This document shows positions 1 to 6,945 of a DNA stretch of 16,662 bases, in pieces (the stretch's first letter is position 1; every line of letters begins with the position of its first letter). This stretch comes from CAYVUI01 sp964454745 (lineage in GTDB: Bacteria > Planctomycetota > Phycisphaerae > Sedimentisphaerales > Anaerohalosphaeraceae). The stretch is from the NCBI GenBank assembly GCA_964454745.1, contig CAYVUI010000103.1, positions 1-16,662 on the forward strand, in the 5' to 3' direction. The notes beneath the pieces are model-generated. The model was not told the DNA's origin, did not search any database, and worked only from the letters and a program-made list of their open reading frames with translations. Both the position numbers and the translations under genes were made by a program.

Positions 1-60
1 ATTCGAACCACCGACCCTGGGCTTATGAATCCCATGCTCTAACCAACTGAGCTACACCGC
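1..60 (-). tRNA. tRNA-Met (anticodon CAT), 3' part cut off by window edge
   Basis: Read on the minus strand, the 5' end at 60 gives acceptor strand GGCGGTG, then TA, D-stem GCTC/GAGC with an AGTTGGTTA loop, anticodon loop TTCATAA (anticodon CAT), a variable region, and T-stem GGTGG with T-loop TTCGAAT. The 3' T-stem strand, the acceptor 3' strand and any CCA lie beyond base 1. The CAT anticodon and general sequence suggest elongator methionine tRNA, because the three G:C pairs that mark initiators next to the loop are not in the right place. A lysidine-modified isoleucine tRNA cannot be fully excluded without the 3' half. The anticodon stem TGGGA/GCCCA has an A:G mismatch at the pair next to the loop (31:39). 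Confidence 0.9.
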
Positions 61-78
61 CATTTTGGCTAAACAGGT

Positions 79-107
79 AATATTGCATTTTTTAGAAATG
101 AAATCAA
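79..107 (-). promoter_or_regulatory. Candidate sigma70 promoter for the tRNA-Met
   Basis: On the minus strand TTGATT (107-102) and AATATT (84-79) are 17 bp apart. The -10 box ends 19 bases before the mature tRNA 5' end at 60, so transcription would start roughly ten bases before it, as expected for a tRNA gene. The -10 box matches consensus at only four of six positions. The 127 bases between the tRNA and the next gene hold nothing else I can identify. Confidence 0.4.
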
Positions 108-187
108 GCAAAAATTTCGCCTAAACCGCAGAATTTCCGCGATTTACCCCCCTTTCGCCTGCCTGTCCTGCTGCCAATCCGCTGGGA

Positions 188-1429
188 TTATTCCCCGCTG
201 GGCTGCATATTCAAAAGCGTCAGAATATGAGAGATAATCTGCTTGCGGCCGATCACACCAACCAGTTTGCCTTCGTCCGTAACCGGAGCCGTGCGGTAAT
301 GATTTTCCGTCAGGGCAATACTCGCCTCGATCAAGCTGGCCTCCTGTGTAAAACTCAGGACATCCTTGGTATAGAACGACTCAATCGTCCCGCTCGAATC
401 CCCGGAATTATTCAGGAAGAACAAGACATCCCGTTCCGAGAATATCCCTTTAAGCTTATTCTGGGCGTCCACCACCGGAATCGCCGAATGCGGATTCTCT
501 GTCAGCAACTGCATCGCATCCGTCACGGGCGTATCAATCCGGACAAACAAGGGCTCTTTTACCATATAATGTTTCACGTGTAACAATCCAAGACCTGCGA
601 TCTCCTCAAGCAGCTTGTCGCCCATGTTCGCCTTGACGACATATGCTTCGCATCCCTGGCGGAATGCCTGCATCACATGCTTGGCCCCGCCCTGCGAGGT
701 TGTCATAATCACCTTCACACCATCAAGACCTTCGATTCCCTGGTCGGTCTCGAACTGACGGATCGCATCCAGCGCCTGGTGGCCGTCAAGCTCGGGCATA
801 TTGATATCCATTGTAATCAGCGAGAACGGCTGGCCGGATTCGACCGATAGTTTATACCGCTCCAAACCCTCGGCACCATTGGTAGCCTGGGTAACCTGGA
901 AAAAGTTGCGAAGCAACATATTGATTCGCTTGCGGCACACTACAGCGTCATCGACCACCAGTGCCTTTAAAATCTCCTGCTGCTGTACGCCCGGCAGCAC
1001 ACTTGGTGCGGGCTTGGGCTCGGTTGCCTGCTCGGTTTCTTCTTCGCTGTCCCCGTTTTCAATGTATTCGATTGCTTCATTCATCCAGTCCTTGGCTTTG
1101 AGGACCAGGTCCGCGGCCTGGTTTACATTATCCGCAAATTCCTCAAACGCAGACTCCACTTCATGGCAGAGGTCATGGATATCCATCATACCAACCATGC
1201 CGGACTCGCCCTTAATGCAGTGCAAAATCCGCTTGATATTTGCCGAATTGGAATCCACGTCAGTTCCGGCTTCAAGCTGCATGGCTGATGCTTCCAGCTC
1301 CGGCAGCAATGAAGTCGCTGAATCGACGTAATCCTGCCAGATATCCTGTATTAACTGGTCCGTTTTGATGCTTTTCGGATCAGGAAGATTGCCGTTTTCA
1401 CGTAAGCCGGAAAATGCGTTATTGCCCAT
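188..1429 (-). CDS. HPt - response regulator receiver - CBS pair signalling protein
   Basis: A 413-residue cytoplasmic signalling protein. A histidine phosphotransfer domain covers about residues 20-125, with the phosphoacceptor His70 in the HCIKGESG motif. A linker rich in Glu, Pro and Gln follows. A receiver domain covers about 154-280, with the acidic pair in VVDD (160-161), phosphoacceptor Asp208 in TMDINMPELDG and the conserved Lys266. Two CBS repeats span about 287-413 and usually sense adenine nucleotides or similar ligands. The protein could take phosphate from a histidine kinase onto Asp208 or relay it through His70, with the CBS pair adding metabolic input. There is no DNA-binding or enzymatic output domain. 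I chose the ATG at 1429 because GAGGG lies four bases upstream and the 32 residues of the longer reading frame look non-conserved and overlap the promoter candidate. The cognate kinase is not in the window. Confidence 0.85.
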   Translation of the reverse strand: MGNNAFSGLRENGNLPDPKSIKTDQLIQDIWQDYVDSATSLLPELEASAMQLEAGTDVDSNSANIKRILHCIKGESGMVGMMDIHDLCHEVESAFEEFADNVNQAADLVLKAKDWMNEAIEYIENGDSEEETEQATEPKPAPSVLPGVQQQEILKALVVDDAVVCRKRINMLLRNFFQVTQATNGAEGLERYKLSVESGQPFSLITMDINMPELDGHQALDAIRQFETDQGIEGLDGVKVIMTTSQGGAKHVMQAFRQGCEAYVVKANMGDKLLEEIAGLGLLHVKHYMVKEPLFVRIDTPVTDAMQLLTENPHSAIPVVDAQNKLKGIFSERDVLFFLNNSGDSSGTIESFYTKDVLSFTQEASLIEASIALTENHYRTAPVTDEGKLVGVIGRKQIISHILTLLNMQPSGE

Positions 1430-1502
1430 AATGCCCTCTTTTTTATCTTTTTTTTCGTTTGCAATCACTCCGAAATTACAGAGCGTACCTTGCCACCATG
1501 AG

Positions 1503-1529
1503 TAATCGGCTAAGTTATATAGCAATTTG
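1503..1529 (-). promoter_or_regulatory. Candidate sigma28 (FliA-type) promoter for the HPt-receiver-CBS gene
   Basis: On the minus strand CAAA (1529-1526) is followed after exactly 15 bases by GCCGATTA (1510-1503). The flagellar sigma28 consensus is TAAA, 15 bases, GCCGATAA, so the -10 element matches at seven of eight positions with ideal spacing. Transcription would start near 1496 and give a leader of about 65 bases before the ATG at 1429. The match is by eye; whether this organism has a FliA homologue cannot be seen here. An overlapping AT-rich TATAAC could instead serve a sigma70-type holoenzyme, but no good -35 box accompanies it. Confidence 0.35.
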
Positions 1530-1568
1530 AGATAAAAAATAGGGGAAATGAAAAACAGGCAAAAAAGT

Positions 1569-1596
1569 AAAAGGGGTACATAAATACCCCTTTTTT
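1569..1596. terminator. Bidirectional rho-independent terminator
   Basis: A ten-base-pair stem AAAAGGGGTA / TACCCCTTTT surrounds the six-base loop CATAAA. Six T residues follow it on the plus strand (1591-1596). On the minus strand the hairpin is followed by TTTTACTTTTTT. It begins 24 bases after the stop codon of the small minus-strand gene ending at 1618, which it most likely terminates. It also shields the signalling gene downstream from read-through of the sugar operon. Confidence 0.85.
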
Positions 1597-1617
1597 ATAT
1601 AATAATCTGTATATACA

Positions 1618-1773
1618 TTACTTTGGCGCGGAATCTACCCGGCCGTGCATTTTGCGGAATTTCTCTGTCTTGCAGCACCATTTATTGGTATTGGGCCGAT
1701 TGCGATGTATCGGCAGATACCGATCGTGCTTCTTTTTCTTGCCGAAACCCAGCCACTTCCACAAAAATTTCAT
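1618..1773 (-). CDS. Small basic hypothetical protein (51 aa)
   Basis: I do not recognise this protein. It starts MKFLWKWLGFGKKKK, a hydrophobic/aromatic N-terminus followed by a lysine run, and continues with a His/Arg/Asn-rich middle containing a Cys-Cys pair (NKWCCKTEKF) and a basic C-terminus. There is no complete zinc-binding set, since only two cysteines are present. I chose the ATG at 1773 because AGGAG lies eight bases upstream; an in-frame ATG at 1800 falls almost on the predicted transcription start and lacks a ribosome binding site. A sigma70-type promoter directly upstream and a strong terminator directly downstream make it a self-contained one-gene transcript, which argues that it is real despite its size. 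The charge pattern would fit nucleic-acid or membrane-surface binding, but that is a guess. Confidence 0.65.
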   Translation of the reverse strand: MKFLWKWLGFGKKKKHDRYLPIHRNRPNTNKWCCKTEKFRKMHGRVDSAPK

Positions 1774-1810
1774 CTTTGCAGCTCCTGATATGAGTTCCAT
1801 TTAAAACTCC

Positions 1811-1838
1811 ATTAGAACCACAAGTGATTTATTGTCAA
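1811..1838 (-). promoter_or_regulatory. Sigma70-type promoter of the small basic protein gene
   Basis: On the minus strand TTGACA (1838-1833) and TCTAAT (1816-1811) are separated by 16 bases. The -35 box is perfect and the -10 box matches five of six. The predicted transcription start is near 1804, giving a leader of about 30 bases before the ATG at 1773. The promoter lies just after the stop codon of the upstream aldolase/dehydrogenase gene (1845), so the small gene can be expressed independently of the sugar operon. Confidence 0.75.
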
Positions 1839-1844
1839 GAGAAT

Positions 1845-3803
1845 TTATCGGACGACCGCCTGGCCGGAATCGACCACGAGGGTCTGCGCGGTAACTCTCC
1901 GGGCCTGATCGGACGAGAGAAATACTACCGCGTCGGCGATATCCTGCCCCTTGATCTCGAGCTTGAGCATCGTCTTATTGACATAATACGGAATCACCTC
2001 TTCGGGCTTGATGCCGTATTTTTTGGCACAGGTTCGGATATACTGGGGATTCCATATCTTCGAGCCCTCAAATACATTGCCCGGGCACACGGAATTGACA
2101 CGGATATTATGCGGCCCCAGTTCCATCGCCCATCCGCGACTCAGGTGCAGTTCCCCGGCCTTGGTCGCATTGTAGGCACCGTTGTTCTTGCTGGCGTCGA
2201 TACCGGACTTCGAGCTGATATTGACAATCGCACCGCCCATGCCCTGCTCGATCATCCACTGCGAGGCATATTTTGCCATCAACATATATCCCGTCAGGTT
2301 CACCTGCAATGCAAGGCTCCATTTATCTACCGGGGTATCAGTCAACGGGTACGCCGGTGCAACACCTGCGGCATTGACGAGGATATCCAGTCCGCCCCAG
2401 CGTTCAAGAATCGCCTCAAAACCTTCGGCCACGGATTTTTCGTCGATCACGTTTGCAGCAAGCACCATCGCCCCGGCCCCGGGCATCTCGGCCTGGATCA
2501 TCTCGCGTGTCTGCTCGGCAGCGTCTTTGTCAATATCGGCAATCGCCACCTGCGCACCGGCCCGTGCCATCCCTACTGCGATACTGCGTCCCAGCCCCGA
2601 ACCGGCTCCGGTTACCACGGCGATTCGGCAAGTCAACGGTCCTTCGGCGGAACCGGCCACCAGCGACTTACGGAAGGTTTCAGCTTCCCAATTGTTGATG
2701 AAATCCCGCTGGCGTTTGCTCAGCGCCCATACGCCGCCCATTTTCCATGCGTTCGTGCGGATAAAGAACGAGCTTTCCACGACATCCTTGATGACCGACG
2801 CGGTCTTTTCATTCGCAATCACAAAAAGGCCGACTTTGGCCACAAGGAACGTCACCGAGGCCTTCTGACCGCTTACAATCTGCTTGGTGAGCATCGAGGC
2901 GATCTTATCCGCATCAATTTTGTCAACATACATCGCCGGTCCGTGGGCGTATACCAACTCATCGGGAGTCAGCGCACCTGCAGAGAGCATTTTTTTCGCG
3001 TTTCGATTCGCGAGAAAGGCATTGATCATCGGGCTCTGGAAGAACGAAACATTGTTGTACTGCCCTGTCGCCTTAAAATGAGCCTTTCGCAGTGCAAGCT
3101 TAATTTCAGTCACCTGTTGGGCATCCACCTTCGGAGCTTTTTTCTTATCGAGAACCGTCAATCGCTTATTGCACAGGCGAATGACACGTTTTACGATCCG
3201 AACCGCCTTTTCCGGCGTCGAGGCCGTAACAAACAAGCCGTGCTTATCGAGGAACAGAATCGACGGAATCTTTCCGTATTCTTTTTTATACTGCCCAACG
3301 AGCTGCTGAATCTTCTTTGCCAGCATCAGGCCGGGATCTACATACGGCACCCAGAGTGGGGGGTATTTTTCATCGGCGAAGACCTTTTCAAGCTGCTTGC
3401 GGCCGTCTTTGGCATTGACATACGCACCCACGGCAATCGGATGCAGGTGAATCACGAAGCGGTCGAGCATGGCATGAAGATGCGCCTCCACGGAAGGCCG
3501 TGCGTTTTGCTGCCCCTGATCGCAGCAGAGGCTCAGGAGGTCAGACACCCTGGCTTCCCGCGACTGCGGCTCCATCTTGACCAGTGCCGGGTCCGCAACG
3601 ATCTCGAGAACCCGCGCGATCTCCATCCGCCGCCAGCCTTTTTTCTCATCCATGTCCTTGAGCGCGGTGCCCGAGGCCTTGATGTACATATACTTTCCGT
3701 CGGGCGTCTTGGCGCTGGTGTTCCCGCCGCCGCCCTGCACGAGGGCCGTATCTTTTCCGGTCTGGTTCGAGATTCGGATCAAGTCCGTCAGTGTCTGATT
3801 CAT
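1845..3803 (-). CDS. Bifunctional rhamnulose-1-phosphate aldolase / short-chain (lactaldehyde) dehydrogenase
   Basis: A 652-residue fusion of the RhaD_aldol-ADH type, comparable to RhaEW of Bacillus. The N-terminal class II aldolase domain (about 1-350) shows the phosphate-binding GGGGNTS (24-30), Glu106 and metal-ligand histidines in HLHP (His119, His121). It should split L-rhamnulose 1-phosphate (or L-fuculose 1-phosphate) into DHAP and L-lactaldehyde. The C-terminal short-chain dehydrogenase domain (about 390-652) has the NAD-binding TGAGSGLG (398-405), NAAG (477-480), Ser531 and catalytic YNATK (Tyr544, Lys548), and would oxidise or reduce the lactaldehyde. It is the last gene of a four-gene minus-strand operon, 17 bases after the dehydrogenase-like gene. 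AGGAG lies 11 bases before the ATG, slightly long spacing. Domain content is certain; the exact sugar (rhamnose or fucose) is inferred. Confidence 0.9.
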   Translation of the reverse strand: MNQTLTDLIRISNQTGKDTALVQGGGGNTSAKTPDGKYMYIKASGTALKDMDEKKGWRRMEIARVLEIVADPALVKMEPQSREARVSDLLSLCCDQGQQNARPSVEAHLHAMLDRFVIHLHPIAVGAYVNAKDGRKQLEKVFADEKYPPLWVPYVDPGLMLAKKIQQLVGQYKKEYGKIPSILFLDKHGLFVTASTPEKAVRIVKRVIRLCNKRLTVLDKKKAPKVDAQQVTEIKLALRKAHFKATGQYNNVSFFQSPMINAFLANRNAKKMLSAGALTPDELVYAHGPAMYVDKIDADKIASMLTKQIVSGQKASVTFLVAKVGLFVIANEKTASVIKDVVESSFFIRTNAWKMGGVWALSKRQRDFINNWEAETFRKSLVAGSAEGPLTCRIAVVTGAGSGLGRSIAVGMARAGAQVAIADIDKDAAEQTREMIQAEMPGAGAMVLAANVIDEKSVAEGFEAILERWGGLDILVNAAGVAPAYPLTDTPVDKWSLALQVNLTGYMLMAKYASQWMIEQGMGGAIVNISSKSGIDASKNNGAYNATKAGELHLSRGWAMELGPHNIRVNSVCPGNVFEGSKIWNPQYIRTCAKKYGIKPEEVIPYYVNKTMLKLEIKGQDIADAVVFLSSDQARRVTAQTLVVDSGQAVVR

Positions 3804-3821
3804 GATTACAAAAACTCCTGA

Positions 3822-5492
3822 TTATTTTACGGTTTCCAGTAATGTCTCTTCAGCGGCTTTGCACCAGAAGCCCTCATTTAATTTCGCGGCCACCTGCGGG
3901 TACAATTCCTGGAGCTTATCAAGCGGGGTGAGCCCAAGGGTCTTGCAGGCGGGATACACAAGAATTTTGCCTGGAATTGCACGCGCCTCGACGGCCCGGA
4001 TTCCTTCCACGGCACCGGACAGGCCTGTAACCGCCGCCACGGACAGGTCCGTATTGAGCGTTTGGGCCTCTACCTTCCGGAGTACCGCAAGCATATCCTC
4101 GAGCGTCGAACCACTGGTCCCGATCATATAGAGCTTTTTCGAGATGTGCATATCCAAATCAAGCTCACCATACTTATCGGCCGGGATGCCGGCAAAGATA
4201 TTGATGATTCCGCCCGGTGCAGCCTGCTCGATGGCCTGTTGAACCAGCATCGGAACCGGGGCCATCAGCACGGAATAGCCGAACTTAACATCCGGGGCTT
4301 CCTTCTTTGAGTTGTATGTCAGGAAACCAAGGTTCCTGTCTTTGGCCACCGGCTTGGCCACCCGCATCAGCATCGCAAGACGGTCGTCATCCAGGTCACC
4401 GGCAAATACCGTCACATCCTCGACGCCCTGACACAGGTCACGAATCACATGCATCACGCCCATTGGGCCGCCGGCACCAACAACGTTAATGTTGTCGCCC
4501 TTGCGAATCTCACCGGTTGCGGGGATCACCTTCATCGCCTCGGCCGGGTCTGCCGACTCCGTCCCGATGATGCGAATCGGTCCGTAGTGAACACGACCAA
4601 CCGGCGTCTGAATCTTTCGTCCCAGTTTTTTTGCACCCAGCACGATATTGATCAGCCCGTTGGCCGTCACTTTTGCGAACAGCTTTTCGAGCAGGTCGGC
4701 ATTTGCACCGTAGTAGATTACGTCATCAAAGGCCTGATCCTGTGCCTTGTCAATACTGTCAATGCATTCAAATTCCACGCCTGAATCATGAGCAAAATCA
4801 CACGCCCCGAGGCAGGTAATCTTCGCGGGTTTGCCGCAGGATTCGAGAAATGCGTTAAACACGGCCTTGTCCTGCGAGATTTCCGAGACCACCAGCATCC
4901 GTGAATCCGCATTGATCTTCCGGCGTTCATGCACGACATAGGCATCTTCCACGCACGCCCAGGGTTCGCAGAGTGCAATCGAGGAACAGGACAGCTCGTC
5001 ATCGCCGGTCACCTCGATCAGCATTGACTTTCCTTCCGGGGAGACAAAAATCCTCTGGTCTAACAGGTTGTACTCCTGCAAAGCCCCTTCAAAATTGTAG
5101 CCAAAAGCGCCGTTGGAGTTTTCGGTCTTGATCCAGCGCCAGTCCGTCTGGACCAGGTAACGTTTTCCGGGCTTGATATCCTTTACATTCTCGCCAACCT
5201 CGATGACCTTGACTACCGTTTCATGACCCGGAACGGTAGGCTTATCGCCCGGAACATACGAGGGGATTTCATCGAGAATCGCGGCATCAATGCCGGAAAC
5301 GACCGGCCCTTTCCGAGCATGATCCGAAAACTGTTTCAGCAGCTTGAGGTCCGAAAAGCACAGGCCGACGGTTTCCACCTTGCAGAGAATCTGCTCAGGA
5401 CCGGGCGAGAAAACGGCTTTGTCCTCGGTCATCGTAAGTTTATCAGGGCCGACGAGTTGTACCGCGGTTTGTTTGTCAGGAAACTGGTTCAT
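3822..5492 (-). CDS. Zinc-type alcohol dehydrogenase-like (MDR) protein with duplicated Rossmann unit
   Basis: A 556-residue medium-chain dehydrogenase/reductase relative, far longer than the usual 340-380. The GroES-like catalytic half has Cys45 in GLCFSD, the pair PGHE (His90, Glu91) and CEPWACV (175-181), which are the positions of catalytic zinc ligands. The four-cysteine structural zinc lobe is absent. Two nucleotide-binding-like units follow. The second (about 331-475) has an intact VVGAGGPMG (338-345), whereas the first (about 195-325) lacks the glycine motif. The two units resemble each other: GLINIVLGAK (279-288) against GIINIFAGIP (428-437), and a downstream IIGTESADP against MIGTSGSTL. 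AAGGA lies eight bases before the ATG. Its place between a PHP protein and the aldolase suggests a role in rhamnose or fucose breakdown, perhaps on a sugar-derived alcohol or aldehyde, but no substrate can be read from sequence. Confidence 0.8.
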   Translation of the reverse strand: MNQFPDKQTAVQLVGPDKLTMTEDKAVFSPGPEQILCKVETVGLCFSDLKLLKQFSDHARKGPVVSGIDAAILDEIPSYVPGDKPTVPGHETVVKVIEVGENVKDIKPGKRYLVQTDWRWIKTENSNGAFGYNFEGALQEYNLLDQRIFVSPEGKSMLIEVTGDDELSCSSIALCEPWACVEDAYVVHERRKINADSRMLVVSEISQDKAVFNAFLESCGKPAKITCLGACDFAHDSGVEFECIDSIDKAQDQAFDDVIYYGANADLLEKLFAKVTANGLINIVLGAKKLGRKIQTPVGRVHYGPIRIIGTESADPAEAMKVIPATGEIRKGDNINVVGAGGPMGVMHVIRDLCQGVEDVTVFAGDLDDDRLAMLMRVAKPVAKDRNLGFLTYNSKKEAPDVKFGYSVLMAPVPMLVQQAIEQAAPGGIINIFAGIPADKYGELDLDMHISKKLYMIGTSGSTLEDMLAVLRKVEAQTLNTDLSVAAVTGLSGAVEGIRAVEARAIPGKILVYPACKTLGLTPLDKLQELYPQVAAKLNEGFWCKAAEETLLETVK

Positions 5493-5528
5493 AATCTTGT
5501 TCCTTTACGGAATAATTTTTATATTCGG

Positions 5529-6872
5529 TTACATGTTTTCAATATGGGCCTGGACCTGCCCAGGCGATTGATTCGCATCGAGACCGGCAAGCTTCGATAC
5601 GTTTGCAGCTGAAATCTTTTCACCCAACTGCGCAAAGTACGTATTCTTCTCGGCCCTCGATTTGAAATGCCCGTTTGCCCAGTCACTGAGGTAGCCCATG
5701 CCGGCATGCCGCTGGAGCATTGCATGGGCGTAGGTCATCAGCGATCCCTTGTAGAAGTCATCGAGCAGGGGCTTGAGTTCGCCTGAGGCAAAGTTGTCCA
5801 CGAATTTCAGCCCCGGTGAGTTCATCTCCGTTCCGACATGAATCGGCAGGTCGAGCTTTTTCGCCAGGTCCACGACATGATAGAGGTTCTTGCACTTGGC
5901 ATCATCGAGGCCCTTGCCGGGTGTAAAGTTGCGGTCCGGGATAATATTAATTGCCGCAACGCCGGTACTCATACCGATTTCGAGCAGTTTCTCGATCTCC
6001 TGCTCACCATCCGACATGCCGTTTAGCCAGGTATGACAGGGAATCCCGCCGGCCTGAATAACGAACCGGTTCATCTCCTCCATCGTTGGGAACGAACCGG
6101 AATCGGGCACTACGTAACCCACGCCGCCTTTTTTCATGGTTTTCTTGCGGATCAGCCCCTCGATACCGCTGCCCTCGGGCAAATCGACCGATTCGGCATC
6201 GGGGCCGAGTTTTTCAATCCAGAACGACCGAAGCTCCGCTTCTTCCGGGAACAAACTCGCCGCTTTGCGTGCGTAAGCAAGGCACATGTGCCGCTCGGTC
6301 GGACTGCCGGCCGGGGTCAGCGCGACGAGGTCTTTTTCATAATCAATTGATGCCGGGACCAGGAACGGATTGACCCGGTCCATGAGCGACTGGTTTCGCT
6401 GCTGGGCGGTTTGTTTGAGTTTGGTTAGGAACGCCTGGCCTTCATTTCCGGGATCGGCCTTTGGCATACCGATTCCCATGTGATACGCGATGCCCGGCTC
6501 GCCGGGAGAGGAAATCTCCTTGTCTGCGAATTCCGGGACAAAAACACGGGTTTCGATTCCCGCGGAGGCTTTTAGATTGAGAATTTCGGCCGCTTCGTAA
6601 AATTCCTCGACGGCATCGAGTACATCAAAGTCACATACGGCGGCAAGACCAAGGCCTTCTTTTTTTGCCAGCCAGGCGACCTTGCTGGGCGAATAGCCGT
6701 ATGCGTTATACGAAAAGAAGGTATGGAAATGCATATTGTGTTCTTTGCCGGCCTTCGGCAGAGAAATCTCCCCAGCCTGCACCTTTGCAGCCAGTTCTTT
6801 GAGGGCCCAGCTCCTTTGGGAAGGGTCAAAGCTGTCAAGCTGGGCTTCATAATTTTCGACGGTATCGGTCAT
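5529..6872 (-). CDS. PHP-domain protein of unknown function, sugar-operon associated
   Basis: A 447-residue cytoplasmic protein with no signal peptide. The PHP metal-binding signature starts at HNMHFHTFFSYNAYGYSP (His48 and His50 form the HxH pair). A second motif-like stretch CDFDVLD (80-86) follows, then GIE (Glu107), YH (His131), CHTW (His280) and HVGTEMNSPG (His345), all plausible metal ligands. PHP proteins hydrolyse phosphate esters, among them histidinol phosphate and 3'-5' phosphodiesters. Here the usual DH of the second motif reads DF. It lies second in the operon, 73 bases after the kinase and 36 before the dehydrogenase-like gene. I chose the ATG at 6872 because AAGGAG is five bases upstream; a GTG one codon earlier is too close to it. 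Candidate roles are a sugar-phosphate phosphatase or a lactone/phosphoester hydrolase. This is inference from context only. Confidence 0.75.
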   Translation of the reverse strand: MTDTVENYEAQLDSFDPSQRSWALKELAAKVQAGEISLPKAGKEHNMHFHTFFSYNAYGYSPSKVAWLAKKEGLGLAAVCDFDVLDAVEEFYEAAEILNLKASAGIETRVFVPEFADKEISSPGEPGIAYHMGIGMPKADPGNEGQAFLTKLKQTAQQRNQSLMDRVNPFLVPASIDYEKDLVALTPAGSPTERHMCLAYARKAASLFPEEAELRSFWIEKLGPDAESVDLPEGSGIEGLIRKKTMKKGGVGYVVPDSGSFPTMEEMNRFVIQAGGIPCHTWLNGMSDGEQEIEKLLEIGMSTGVAAINIIPDRNFTPGKGLDDAKCKNLYHVVDLAKKLDLPIHVGTEMNSPGLKFVDNFASGELKPLLDDFYKGSLMTYAHAMLQRHAGMGYLSDWANGHFKSRAEKNTYFAQLGEKISAANVSKLAGLDANQSPGQVQAHIENM

Positions 6873-6945
6873 CACGGCTCCTTATTTTTGTTTTCTTTTA
6901 TCCTATTTATAACGTCGGATCGCACAACCCGCAATTGTGGATGGA

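Noticed and set aside
1..187. tRNA 3' end as an integration site for a mobile element
   Set aside because: No integrase, no repeat of the tRNA end elsewhere in the window and no phage or plasmid gene. The tRNA 3' end itself lies outside the window.
179..201. CCGCTGGG repeated 15 bases apart at the end of the signalling gene
   Set aside because: Two copies only, partly coding for the C-terminal residues. No sign of a larger repeat, attachment site or terminator.
1824..3821. A 665-codon open frame on the plus strand covering the aldolase/dehydrogenase gene
   Set aside because: It mirrors the minus-strand gene, whose protein has clear aldolase and dehydrogenase motifs. The plus-strand translation is rich in His, Arg and Cys, has no recognisable domain and no ribosome binding site.
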